A stretch of 64,000 bases of DNA, from contig JACVVK020000088.1 in assembly GCA_018292915.2 (NCBI GenBank), positions 789,501 to 853,500 of the forward strand, given 5' to 3'. Of this stretch, positions 35,454-46,718 are shown one piece after another (within the stretch, counting starts at the first letter, position 1; every line of letters starts with the position of its first letter). Made by a program: the position numbers and the translations under genes. The stretch is from Batillaria attramentaria (taxonomy: Eukaryota; Mollusca; Gastropoda; Batillariidae). The notes beneath the pieces were generated by a model, which was not told where the DNA came from, ran no database searches, and saw only the letters and a program-made list of their open reading frames with translations.

Positions 35454-38400
35454 GTTAGCAGTATCGATTGTATCAAAAGCAGATAGTATGGAGAACCGTT
35501 ACTAACCTGCCTGGAAGGGTCGAGCTGTAACCAGAAGTTGGCGGGTAGTGGCTGGTCCCGGGGTAGCGTTAGCGTCAACGTGAGTTCTCGGGTGTCACCA
35601 TCCTCAGCATCGTGAAACATGTCTGCTGCAAGCTCTTTCTCAAAGAAGGTCCCCAACATAGCGGTGATGTGGCTTACGGGGTTCATCAACACCGGAGGGC
35701 TTTGGGAAGATACTAGACGAAAAAAATTCATCGCATATCAGTACTAGTGCTACTTTTCAGCGGTACTGACTTGACATCTCCGTTAGCATCTCTGTGCGCG
35801 TGTGTGTGTGTGTGTATATAAATATAATTAAAATTATTATTATTATTATTATTGTGTTGTGTTGTGTCGCAGGTCTAATGAGTCACCCAAGGAAGAACTA
35901 CTAGCATGTTTCATTAGCCCATCGAAGATTACCCTTCAAGCTGGTTGTCAACAACTGGTCTGGCGTGGTGGAGATGTCTTGCTGATCTGTGGTGACACGG
36001 TGTCCTGGTGTAGACACATCGTACTGCTGAGATGAAGTCGTCAACACGGTAGTGGTGTAGGTCACTGTTCGTGTGCTGCTGTCTGTTGTGGATGCTGCTG
36101 CCGAAATCTGGTCACCGAAGGATACAGAGGTCGTTGATACCACGACTAAAGTCGAGTCTTTGACAATAGGTGGAATGCTTGGCAAAGAAGACGCGCGCAC
36201 ATCTGCTTCCGCCGAAGAAGGTGATGTCTCTATTACAACACCCCGCCAGATGCTCGTCTCTTTCGTGACACCAACCGTAGATAAAACAGACTGTGTATCT
36301 GGGTTCGTCGTGTCACTAGGCTGAATATCGGGCACTGACAGCTCCACTGAAGTTGCCAGCGTGCTTCTCCCGCTCGGAATACCATGCATCAACATAGACA
36401 CACTCGTTGAAAAAACTGGCCGGGGGAGCGAGGATACTGTCCAGATGAACTCCGGCAAAGATGCTGCTGTAGTGTGTGTGTTTTGCAAGTTTGACACACT
36501 TTTCAATACAACTGTCACTGCGCATGAAGTCATTGCATCTTTACACGAAGGCAGCAGTGACGTTTTCTCGATGGTTAACACCTCGGACGTATTCACCCTA
36601 GTCGTGACAAGGTGGTCACCGTCATCACCAGACTCAGCGCAGATGGTACATGGCTGGAGAGTGTTAGAATAACCATGCACGGAAAGTGACTCTTCAGGCT
36701 GTTCAACACGATTACTACTACTATCGAGAACTGTAGTCTGAATCTGCGTATGATCCCACGACCAGTCTATTTGTGTACTAGCTGCCGAGGGAACTGGGAA
36801 CTGGGTGTCTGCTAGAGGCGGTGCTGGCTGGTCCATGTTCAGTGAGTCTTCAGTTGCTGAATACAGTGATGGCAAGTTTTCAAGTGTTGTGTAGGTTAGG
36901 GTAGATGATGGGTACAGCACTGACGACACTGGAGACAGTAGATGCGTGGGCAGAACAGAATGGGAAGGTGCCGTCTGGTCGCCAGTAACCTTTGCCCATA
37001 GCACGCCAGACGGAGAGGCAATGGTCATGGTAGTCAAATACGCTGTATCTTCCAGCGTGGTCGTCACTGCAAAGTCCAAACCTGGATAGACTGACTGAGG
37101 AGAATCACTAGATATGTCATTTATCACTGTCCTTTCCCTGACATCAGTGCATTGTATTGTCTGTGTGATTTCACTGAATTTGTTTTGTGAAGACGGCAAG
37201 CTTGTGTCTGACAATGCAAGTACTGTTCTCGGTAATTCTGACAAATACGTTGTTTTTCCACCAAAAAGATCAACAGAACTCTCCGAGTGATTTGTCCACT
37301 GTTTCCGTGAATCACTGTCCAAAGACTCCGGGCTTGACGTGATATCCTGCATGGCTATGTCCAGGGACAGCGCCGTGCCCAACAATGAAGAATGAGATGA
37401 ATGTGGCAGAACACCTGCTCCTTCAGTAGACTCTAGACTACTGCTCATAGGATGAAACGTTCTGCTGGACGACACCGTTTGCACAATGTGTGACATAAAA
37501 CTGGGCAGACCTGGTGTGGGCAGTGCTGACGCCGTCACAACACCCTTTCCGTCAACCACGTCTGTCCCTGAAGGCCACAACGTTGAGAAATGTCCTGGCG
37601 AGACAAAGTGTGTGGTCATGTGTCCACTGACCGTAGAGTCAAACTCGGTATACTGTGACGCGTGAGGTAGATGGGAAGCAGTAGGTTGTCGATTAAAAAG
37701 TTCACCCCTAACAGACGACTGCGGCAGTAGAGAGCTTCTTGAGAGTGGCAAGATTTCAGAAACATCAGCCGTTATTTTGGTGGATGGTAAGAGATATACA
37801 GAGGGGGTGGGAACTGGGGTTCTGATGTCTGCACGTCTTCTCCGCCGTTTCACTGCGAGATTTACGTCGTCAGTAGCCAGGTACCATCCGATCACACTAA
37901 TACCGATCTCCTCTCGGACACGCCCAACGTTCACGTTGTGCTGGAATACTCTGGTGAAATCTGCCATGTGTCTGTTTGCAGTAGCTGGAAGAGGCCAGAA
38001 CATCTCAGAATGCTTGTTTTCTGTACATGTCCCGTCGGAAGCTGCTCCACCTGCCATGATTCTGTAGCCTGCCTTAGCGAAGTGAAGTCCGCCGTCATTG
38101 GATGTTACCCACATAAAGCTACTGGTCGACACTGAGAAAAACTCGGCTGCCATCCTCAGAATTGTCACACGTGCAGCCGGGTCCACATTTTCCGTAGATG
38201 AACACAATACGAGGCTGGCTACTACAACGTGGTTGTCGCGTAACTTGTCGCTTTGGCGCAATATGCTGGAGCTAGGCAATGTCCTGTCCGAAGCAACAAT
38301 TTTCGATGCTGTGGAATCCCGTGTGCCAGTGTGAAGTTGGTGTCCTGCTATTTCTGCCTGCACACCGGATGACGCTGAGACGCCGAGTAGCGCGTGTGGC

Positions 38401-38724
38401 ACTGAACCTGAACCCTCGACGATGATTTCAGCCACTAACACCTGTACAGCCTGCTCCTCTTTGGTGTCAGACACAGCGGGTTGGAGCGCCACAGCCGTGA
38501 CGACAGACACACCGATATCTGCTCCAGTAGCCACCCCTCGCAGAACCTGGTGTTTGTCGTCATATACCAACCATGGAGGGTAATCCTATACAGAAACAGT
38601 TAAAACCGAATGGACATTCAGTAAACGCCGAAGCCGGACAATGGAACAACAGCGATCCATCAAGAAGTTACGCACTCATTTGTGCATTGGTTGATTTTAA
38701 TCAGTTTCGCTCAACACTGACGAC

Positions 38725-38816
<92 letters not shown>

Positions 38817-40012
38817 GTAGCTACTGTATTACTGACTGATTCAGTCTGGGTAGTGGAGCCGTTTGGCGGACGGGAGGCGCCATTACGCCAGGACCTGCTC
38901 AGACCGGCTCCGTCTGTGAAACACTACACCTGAAGTCATTAACTGAGTGGAATCGCTTTTCTCCCATCACGCGAAATCAGGCTCTTCACGATTATCGTGG
39001 TGTACAATGACACAACTGACATTGGACTCTGTGATCTGGCCTGTCTCTCCAGATTCACTGCAATGCTTGTGCTTATCAGTATGGCGTCCATTTATAACTC
39101 AGTCCAAGCAAGGGCACACATGCTAACCTTCCTTGCATATGTGCCAAACGGCCTTCAGACAATATTTGTCTGGTGTTTTTCAGCTCCCCTTGCAACAAAC
39201 CACTCCGAGTATCTCCCCTCTAATTAGTCAGATATTTTAAGGAGACTGGCATTGAACTTATTGTTCTTTTCCAAAGCGGCCGACATTTGTTATATCCCTC
39301 ATAATGCCAAATCTCTTAACACACGTCTTGTACGGGAAATGTACGCTGCTATCGATTTTTTTTTAAAAGTTGTGATTAAAAGAGGCCAGAGATGTGAGGG
39401 GATGATCACTCAGTACTATTTCATCTTACTGTACTTTCGTTTAAGAACTGACAAGTTTCCCCCTCCCCGCCGGAATTTCATCGTAATTATTTATTAAAAC
39501 AGTGTTGCGCCACTGACTGACACGCATTCATTTTTTTCTTTCTCTTAGTGAGTACAAGTCTTTCTTTCCATTCCACCGGTATTCAGTTGTACGACTAGTC
39601 CTATACATACTTACCTGACCAATATGCTTCGGCACACAGACCGGCTGCCACTTAGAAGACGCTAATAAACCCACCGGTGCCAAGTATTCTTTTAAAAATG
39701 AAAACAAAACAACAGCAACAAACGGATGTAAAAGGGAAGAGACTCCCTTGCACTATCAGTAGACCTGTGGGGTACACCAACCTGGAGTTGTGTTCTGGAG
39801 TGAGTGAGCACGTGGAATGTGTCAAGATGCAGCTCTAACAACTTCCCTGCACAGGTTATGATTGGAGACACGCCGCTGCTATGGCGCGCTCCTGCAGCAC
39901 TGTGTTGCACGTGCTCGCGGCTCCGGGGACGATGGAATGTCCCTGACGAGAACGTTGACTGTAGGTACACGAGGAAAACGAGAAAGAAATGCCAGACCAC
40001 GCCCATCGCCAT
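33449..40012 (-). CDS. DAG1: Dystroglycan, complete, six exons, 1352 aa
   Basis: Dystroglycan links laminin-type matrix proteins to the dystrophin cytoskeleton. Exons 40012-39782, 38585-35933, 35712-35507, 35269-35124, 34827-34663 and 34106-33449 total 4059 nt and stay in frame at consensus sites. Exon 1 gives a signal peptide (MAMGVVWHFFLVFLVYL). The Ig/cadherin-like N-domain holds PPWLVYDDKHQVLRG. The S6-like domain ends GISVIGWYLA, followed by a furin-type site KRRRRR (residues 323-328), matching the human RVRR site. A Ser/Thr/Pro mucin region of about 630 residues follows. The second cadherin-like domain (AMLGTFFEKEL, VLFGLP) leads to a SEA-like module with the alpha/beta autocleavage pair G1125-S1126 (RPGSYVLSW) and Cys 1141/1185. 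TM is about 1211-1233. The tail keeps RSPVIF near the membrane but ends RRSPPYLHTTRV rather than a canonical PPxY. It is about 1.5 times the human length, through the mucin exon. Confidence 0.93.
34134..34215. repeat. (CA)n followed by (CG)n, alternating purine-pyrimidine tract
   Basis: About 26 CA units pass into about 14 CG units without a break in alternation, apart from a single CA among the CG. It sits in the last dystroglycan intron, 27 bp from the acceptor of the final exon. On the transcript this reads (CG)n, (UG)n, AUA, nine U, then the splice site. Confidence 0.95.
34445..34642 (+). mobile_element. tRNA-derived SINE with 12 bp target duplication, in dystroglycan intron
   Basis: TCGCACCAAGCA at 34445-34456 and 34631-34642 flanks a 174 bp copy of the SINE seen at 17027 and 18586. 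The A box (TGGCCGAATGG), B box (GAGTTCGAATCCC), GATATCACCCTTACGTGG body and GTTAAACTCC tail are all kept. It is antisense to the gene. The target duplication ends 20 bp from the donor of the SEA-domain exon. Confidence 0.95.
35387..35451. repeat. (CA)n microsatellite in dystroglycan intron
   Basis: A pure CA run of about 32 units between the exons at 35507-35712 and 35124-35269. Confidence 0.95.
38729..38816. repeat. (TG)n microsatellite in dystroglycan intron 1
   Basis: A pure TG run of about 44 units, about 145 bp upstream (in transcript direction) of the mucin-exon acceptor. The rest of this intron (38586-39781) shows nothing recognisable. Confidence 0.95.
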
Positions 40013-40499
40013 CTCTGGTGCCACCGCATTCAAAGGACGGCCGTGTCTAATCGCAGCAGTCTGTCCAGTGTGTGCCAGGAAACCTGACGTTGCAGCGAAG
40101 ATGTATGTCTCACCCAGCTGACAATGTCAGCAACAAAACCTGTGCCTGGGTCACCTGTAACTGGTAAGAAAAAGATGCATACACTGCGACCAGGCCTCGC
40201 TAGCCGTGTACTAGTAATGATGGCCTGCGCAAAGCACATTAATTTTACTGATCATTCCAGCTAAACTGAGGAACAACTCTAACTCAGTCTCGCGGACAGG
40301 ATCAGTCACCTTACGGAGACTGATCTCACCTCAGTTAAAGTATCTCTGACTACGAAACAGTCCGGAAATGTGGTGATAAATTCCTTAAATTGTATGAATA
40401 GATGGTTTGAAACCGGCTTCCGTAACTGACTGAGCGGTTTAATTATCGGGAGGTCTGTTTTCGAGACTGAGTCATTTGTACTTGAAACTAAAACATGAC

Positions 40500-40760
40500 A
40501 AGCAAAATTAATAAAAGCGACATAAAAGGGACAGAAACCACTTAACTTTCACAAAGGACGGCACAGGTCAACGTTTCGGCTTTCGCCTTTTCCAGGACAT
40601 AAACAATTGTTTATTTGTTTATGTCCTGAAGAAGGCGAAAGCCGAAACGTTGACCTGTGCCGTCCTTTGTGAAAGTTAAGTGGTTTCTGTCCCTTTTATG
40701 TCGCTTTTATTTGCTTAACTTGTAATCACTTCGCAGTCATTACCGTTTCCTTTTTCTAAA
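40500..40760. mobile_element. Palindromic fold-back, relative of the 27552-28340 element
   Basis: The arms mirror around 40612 (ACAATTGTTTATTTGTTTAT). They share GGACAGAAACCACTTAACTT and the GTTTCGGC with GCCTTTTCCAGGACATAAAC phrase with the larger palindrome, but lack the central A/T-run segment. Confidence 0.85.
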
Positions 40761-40794
40761 ACATGACAATCAAACAGCAAACTAGCAAATACGC

Positions 40795-40825
<31 letters not shown>

Positions 40826-40883
40826 ATGCTACATTGGCAAAGACCCCACCCCTACGCCACCGAACAACAACAAACAGTCACTC

Positions 40884-41090
40884 TCATTCCGTAGTCCGCC
40901 AGTAGTCACTGGGCGAGTCGGTCAGGCCCTTGGCCGATACAGACCGGCTGGAGACGATGGCGGCAAGACGAGGATGTACATGTACAAGTTTGCATAAAGT
41001 TTGGGCACGATTGATGACATTTGTCACAAGCATCCTCCAAAAGCAAGTCACGACTGAAAGACGCGAGTCATTTCCGAGCACGATCTTCAT
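40884..41090 (-). CDS. Small ORF of unknown function, 68 aa
   Basis: A true ATG at 41090 opens a 68-codon frame. The product starts MKIVLGNDSRLSVV and ends SDSPSDYWRTTE-like sequence (GLTDSPSDYWRTTE). It is basic and Ser/Thr-rich with few acidic residues near the N-terminus, which would suit a mitochondrial presequence. No family is recognised and no neighbour gives context. It may be chance. Confidence 0.25.
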   Translation of the reverse strand: MKIVLGNDSRLSVVTCFWRMLVTNVINRAQTLCKLVHVHPRLAAIVSSRSVSAKGLTDSPSDYWRTTE

Positions 41091-41312
41091 TTTAGAAAAG
41101 TGAAATCTGAACTTTGAAATTCCTCTGAGATTGAGATGTTAATTTGCGTACTATGAATCAGGCATGATCAAATTAACCTCAAGGGTAGATCAGTGCACAG
41201 ACACAAGAGTGAAAACCGGCAGGAACTTGACGCCATTAAAAATACTGAATCAGTGACGGGGATGTAGACTTGAGCCCACATTGCCATTATTTATTCCCCC
41301 CCCCCCCAAGTC

Positions 41313-41314
<2 letters not shown>

Positions 41315-41388
<74 letters not shown>
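41315..41388. repeat. (TG)n microsatellite
   Basis: A pure TG run of about 37 units preceded by a C run. Downstream, ACGGTCGCATATGCGGC and ACAGCCGCATATGCGG form two CATATG-centred words 40 bp apart. Confidence 0.95.
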
Positions 41389-41999
41389 GTTCTTTCTGTT
41401 GTTTTCTTGCTGTTTTTATTTCCTCTTTCCGGACGAACGGTCGCATATGCGGCGGCCCTTCCGCGCACAACTGTTTCAGACGAACAGCCGCATATGCGGA
41501 TTGTGACTGATTTTTTTTTTTTTTTTTTAGTACAACATGATAGTCCGAGCGACACTTCTTCTTACGGTCATGCACCACCCTGCTTTGAATCATATATGAG
41601 ATTTTTTTTTGCAGATTTGTGAAGGTCCATCACGTCTCTTAAGATATCCGTCGGGTGCCAAACTGGAAAGGTTGGGCAAATTTTGTAATTCCAGCAAAAA
41701 GAATCAACCCGGAGCCTTTCTGTCAAAAGATTGATCTACTTTTACACGGGGAACACTGATTGCGTCAGAAAATGTTTTACTGTGCTACTGACGTCAGAGC
41801 TTTGCACACTCTTTCCCCGCCGTGGACTCGCCCGGGAAAACCCGATTCGAAGAGGGCAAGTGAAAAGAAAATGCAATGAGTCTGTGTACGGCAGGGGTAC
41901 ACAATGTCGATTGCAAATGAATGATATATAGATTCAGCTTCTGTCAGACAAGACAGTGAGAAACATCATGTTCTTTTAACAAAAAGAAGTTATCGTTTT

Positions 42000-43420
42000 T
42001 CATATTTGCAAGAATACAACGCGTGTCAAGTTATTATTTTTTGGGGGTGGCGGTCATGTTGAATTTCAGCCTCTCTTTCAAAATGCGAAACAATAACAGT
42101 CTGGCACTCTTCGGAATCAGAATCAGCACACTTTTCGCACAAAGAAACCACAGGAAAATCTCGTGTGTTTTTCCGAAAAGAAGTTCTTGCTTTTCATATA
42201 TTCGGCAAAACAATTAATGCAATGCAGCTTCTTTTTAGGCATTTGTGAATTTCAGCATCTCTCTCAAAATTTTCATCATTTACAGTATGTAACTCATCAG
42301 AATCGGAATTATCACCCATTTTTCATACAAAAACCGCGGAAATATCACGTTTCTTTCAGAAAATGAGTTATTGGTTTTCATTTATGCGGCTAAACTACGC
42401 GTTTTATGATGTTGGGCGGCCATTTTGAATTTCAGCCTCTTTCAAAATGTTTACAATATTTCCAGTTTGGCACTCATCAGAATCGAATTCTGTATCCTTT
42501 TATCTCATATACACCACTTTAAAAACTCGTTTCTGTCAAAGAATAAATTCTTGATTTTCATTTTTTGCGGACAAGCAACGCGTTTACAGTTTTTGGCGTC
42601 CGTTTCGATTTTCAGCCTCTATTTCAAAATGCTAAACTTTACTGTCTGGCACTCGTCGGATTCGGAATCAGCATCCTTTTTTCATGCGAAAACCTTTTAA
42701 AAACTTGGTTTCTTTTGAATAATAAGTTGTACCATTTTCATTATGCGGCAAAACAACGCGTTTGAAGGTTTGGGTGGCCATTTTGAATTTTAGCATCTCC
42801 TTCGAAATGCGTAACATTTACAGTCTGGCACTCGTCGGATTCGGAATCAGCACCCTTTTCTCATACGGAAACCACTCAAAATCTCTGGTTTTGGGCGAAA
42901 AGTTAGTTGCTGTACTTCTTGTAGGCGGTCAAAAGAAGCAATGTAAGTTTCTTGTCGTCCATGTTGAATTTCAGCCTCTCTTTCAAAACCGTCAACATTT
43001 ACAGTCTTGCACTCGTCGGATTTGGAATCAGCATGCTTTTTCATGTAACAACCACTGAAAAAAGTCGTTTCTTTCCAAAAAATAAGTCACACATTTTGAT
43101 ATATACGGCAATACAATGCTTTTCAGGGTTTTTTTAACGGCCGTTTAGTATTTCAGGCTTTCTTTCAAAATGTTCAACATGTACACTCTGGCACTCGTCG
43201 GATTCGGAATCAGCACCCTTTCTTTTCATTGAAATCACTGATAAAAAGTTCTTGCGTACATATGTGCGACAAAACAAAAGCATTTTAAGGTTCTTTGGCG
43301 GCCATTTTGATTTTCAGCCTCTCTTTCAAATTGCCCAACATTTACCGTCTGGCACTCGTCGGAATCGGAATCAGCACCATTTTTTCATCTAGAAACCACA
43401 AAAAAATCCCATATATGATG
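42000..43420 (+). repeat. 180 bp tandem satellite, about eight copies
   Basis: The phrase GAATTTCAGCCTCTCTTTCA (and variants) starts at about 42061, 42247, 42427, 42607, 42785, 42966, 43147 and 43309, giving a period near 180 bp. Each unit also has CTGGCACTCGTCGGATTCGG with AATCAGCAC, then AACCAC, TCGTTTCTT and GCAAAACAACGCGTT. Units diverge by roughly 10-25 percent. Frames read across it are incidental. Confidence 0.88.
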
Positions 43421-44799
43421 CAAAACAAGGTATGGTGGGCTGACGCTCTGACTATGACTAACAACAAAGATATTTAAGTTTAAAAGTTGAAATTTCAGCA
43501 AAAACTGCATGCATATGTTAGTAAACTACCCTGAAAATTTCACGTATCTTGTTTTGTTATTTTTTGATATTTTTTTTTTTCTGAACCTTACGAATCGGCG
43601 CATCTATAGGGGATGCCTGAGGAAAAATCGGCCCGTCTTGAATGAGTTAAACAGATCATCAGGCGGGCCGGAGTCGCGTCAGTCACTCAGATGCACTCAA
43701 TATTCGAACTTATCAGGCGTTGCCATCAGCCATACTAACAAAAGATGGTTACTATTACAAACGACATGACTGACAAGAGAACGAGAAAAAAAAATCTTTG
43801 CTACTATTTCGCGAAAGATAAAACAAAGCTTTCTTTACATCAAGACCTGGAGAGACCGGCATTGAGGGACCGCGTATGCCGGCTTACGCAGGAATGTGCG
43901 CTTTTTTTTTTTCTTTTTGGCCAGAACCCACTCAGACACATAACAGTCTTGTACAGGGAGAGAAGGAAGAACACCGAAGCCGACCGTCTGCACAAACCCG
44001 GCGTTCTTTTGCCTGCACTAGCACTGCATCAAGGCTGTCAAACACACACACACACACACACACAACCTCAACCGTGCCAGCTGCATGCTCAATTTTTTTT
44101 TTTCAGCCCTTCAAAGTTTTGCTATCATCGATTTTCACTGAAAATGAGCACTGTACCGACGGTTTACTGAGTTAGACCTGCACTGCAGACCCCGGCGCCG
44201 GGCCCAACAGCCCCCTTTGCCAGTGACCGAAACCAAGTATCCGACTTCCACAACTCAGCGTGCGTGAGGTCTTTATTTTGTTATTATTATTTTTTTTTTT
44301 TTTAAGCGAGTTTCGTTTCAAAGCATTTCTCTTGCTGCACAGCGGCATGGAGAATAGAGTCAGTCAAACCGGCCTCCTGACTGAGTTACACCATTTTCCT
44401 TTTGCAGGACGGCCTCAGTTTTGGGTGTCACGTTCTTACCTCAATTTTGCCAGTTCATGGCCGGATCAAAGAATATACGCCTTCCTGTCTGAGAACTTCC
44501 TAGGAGTGGACACAGAAGGGCCGACCACCGATGTTTTACTTCCAGCATCATGTCCCAGGTGTACACTTGACAACTGGCTTGCAGGCGGTGTAGTGATCCT
44601 CTTCACTAGCCATCCCGATGGGCTGTCCGATCTCGGTGCCAGGCACGCAACGCCCCCTTCTACATAAAAACTCCTCTCCGGAAAACGCGTGTGAGCCTTC
44701 TTCCACGCCGACTGCACCAGTACAGCAGTACAACTAAACCGGCTGCTAGGGTCGGTTTCGCTCCATTCTGGCGCTTCACAGCACTCGCAAATTTATCCA
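43421..44799. other. No gene recognised
   Basis: Open frames are short and low in complexity. A short (CA)n lies at 44041-44062, with T runs near 43900, 44095 and 44290. Nothing conserved is visible. Confidence 0.45.
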
Positions 44800-44876
44800 T
44801 TTGTAAGTAAGTTAGCTGGGGTTTATCGTCCACGCCACATTGAGGTGATTGCAGACGGCCCTAGGGGGCAGGTTAT

Positions 44877-44918
<42 letters not shown>

Positions 44919-45178
44919 GGGGGAGGGGGATAGCTACCCTAACTGTACAGTCCAGCTGAACACCTATTCAATCCAGTCGTCAGACCGTTGCCAGGTCGGC
45001 CACATTTTATGTATCCTTGACTGTACTGGACAAGTTACACAAACAGATCCAGCTCACAGTCAGTGGAAGCAACGTGAAAAAGACCTGTACAAATTTTGGC
45101 CCTGTCGGGATTCGAACCCAGGACCTTTCGATCTCGAGTCCAACGCTCAAACCGTTGAGCCACCGACCCCCCCCCCCC
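44800..45178 (-). mobile_element. tRNA-derived SINE of a second type, minus strand
   Basis: Read on the minus strand it starts with a tRNA-like head: GGTGGCTCAACGGTTTGAGC (A box region) and GGGTTCGAATCCC (B box). It ends with GTGGCGTGGACGATAAACCC and CAGCTAACTTACTTAC, a tail of the molluscan SINE/LINE kind. A poly-C tract on this strand (poly-G on plus) has expanded within it. Confidence 0.8.
44877..44917 (+). repeat. Uninterrupted run of 41 G
   Basis: Forty-one consecutive G are followed by AGGGGGAGGGGGA. It lies inside the minus-strand SINE. Confidence 0.8.
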
Positions 45179-45512
45179 CCACCTCCATTTGCTAACCGCC
45201 CAGTGATCATTTTATACTACCTCAGGTACCGTAGGAGCTAACGCTTGTTTGCATAGTGGGATCTTAGTCCTCAGCCGGCCCAGTCCGAGTCGGACGGTCG
45301 ACGCCCGGTTAGAATCAAGTTCGTGGCACGTAAGCCGCATCAGTGCCGCTCACGGTCACTGGTGTGTCTCACTGGCTGACCGTCCGGCCCCCAGCTGATC
45401 CAATCTCCGGCCGCCTCATTGACACCGTCAGTGACTCGACATATCACTGACGTAATACGGTCTTACCCCCCCCCCCCCCCCCCCCTCCCACGTATTGACG
45501 GCCGGCCCAGCG

Positions 45513-45590
45513 CAACTCTGTACCCGAGTCCTGCGCTTCTCAGTTCAGTTCTCACGGCTTGGAGAAGCGCAGGACTTGAGTACAGAGTTG
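45513..45590. repeat. 29 bp hairpin, two mismatches, 20 nt loop
   Basis: CAACTCTGTACCCGAGTCCT with GCGCTTCTC (45513-45541) is mirrored at 45562-45590. The size and small loop resemble a small-RNA precursor or a tiny palindromic element; the sequence does not decide which. Confidence 0.75.
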
Positions 45591-45617
45591 TTGTACCCGG
45601 CGCGGCGGCCATTCAGT

Positions 45618-46622
45618 AACTAGAGGCAGAAGCCTCCATGGCTCCCTTGTGACACAGGTCAAGGTCATTCACAAAAGTATGTTTGTAAAGCTCTTATCAC
45701 TATCCATTATCATGCTAAGTAAAGTGTCTGGCGCTCTGAGTTCCTGGCAATATTACAATTTTCCCCGAAACAGTTTGTACAGCCTTGACCTTTGGTCAAC
45801 GTCATTCAAATGAGATCTCATCAATGTCTATCGTCATGCCAAGTTTGATGCCTCTAGCATTTGTAGTTCCTCCGAAAACAGTAATGTTAAAATTCACAAC
45901 AGACAGCTTTAATGACCTTGACCTTCAGTCAAGGTCATTCAGAAAGGTAGGTCTCACTGCTGTCTATCATCATGCCTCGTTTGGTGCCTCTACTGTTTGT
46001 TGTTTTGGAGAAAATGCCAAGGTTAAAGTTTCCACAAAAAAAACCGCTTGCATGACCTTGACCTTGACTAAAAGTCACTGAACACACGCATGTCTGTACA
46101 GGTGCTGCCAATGTCAATCATCGCACATAGTTTGATGCTTCTGATTCTTCTAGATTCTGAGAAAATGCAAATGTAAAATTTCCGAACAGACTTTTAATGT
46201 CCTTGACCTTCAGTCAAGGTCATTTAAGATGGTATGTGTGCATAGGTCTTATCACTGTCTATCAGCATGCCAGGTTTGGCACCTCTGCTGTTCGTTGTTT
46301 CTGAGAAAATGCCAATGTTAAGGTTTCACAAAACTATCTTGTACGGCCTTGACCTTGACAGAAGGTCACTGACTACATGTATATCTGTAAAGTTCTTATC
46401 AATGTCTATCATCATGCAAGGTTTAAAACCTCTGGCATTTGTAGATTACGAGAAAATGCCAATGTAAAATTTTCAAACAGAGAGCTTTAGTGACCTTGAC
46501 CTTGGGTCAAGGTCATTCAAAATGATATGTTTTGAAAGGTCTTGTGGTTGTCTATCAGCATGCCAAGTTTGGTGCCTCTACTGTTTGTAGATTCTGAGAA
46601 AATGACAACGTTAAAGTTTTCT

Positions 46623-46657
<35 letters not shown>

Positions 46658-46718
46658 GACAGACAGACGACGGAGGGTTAATACATAGACTCCCATTGTT
46701 ACACAAGGGAGCCAAAAA
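45618..46718 (+). mobile_element. Nuclear-receptor-motif element, copy D (full length)
   Basis: It starts AACTAGAGGCAGAAGCCTCC and ends CACAAGGGAGCCAAAAA, with a (CA)n(CAGA)n tail at about 46626-46668. It is nearly collinear with copy A over all units. TGACCTTGACCT is repeated at the unit starts. Confidence 0.88.

Noticed and set aside
41430..41500. CATATG-centred pair as an operator or attachment site
   Set aside because: Only two short imperfect words, next to a microsatellite; no support for a function.
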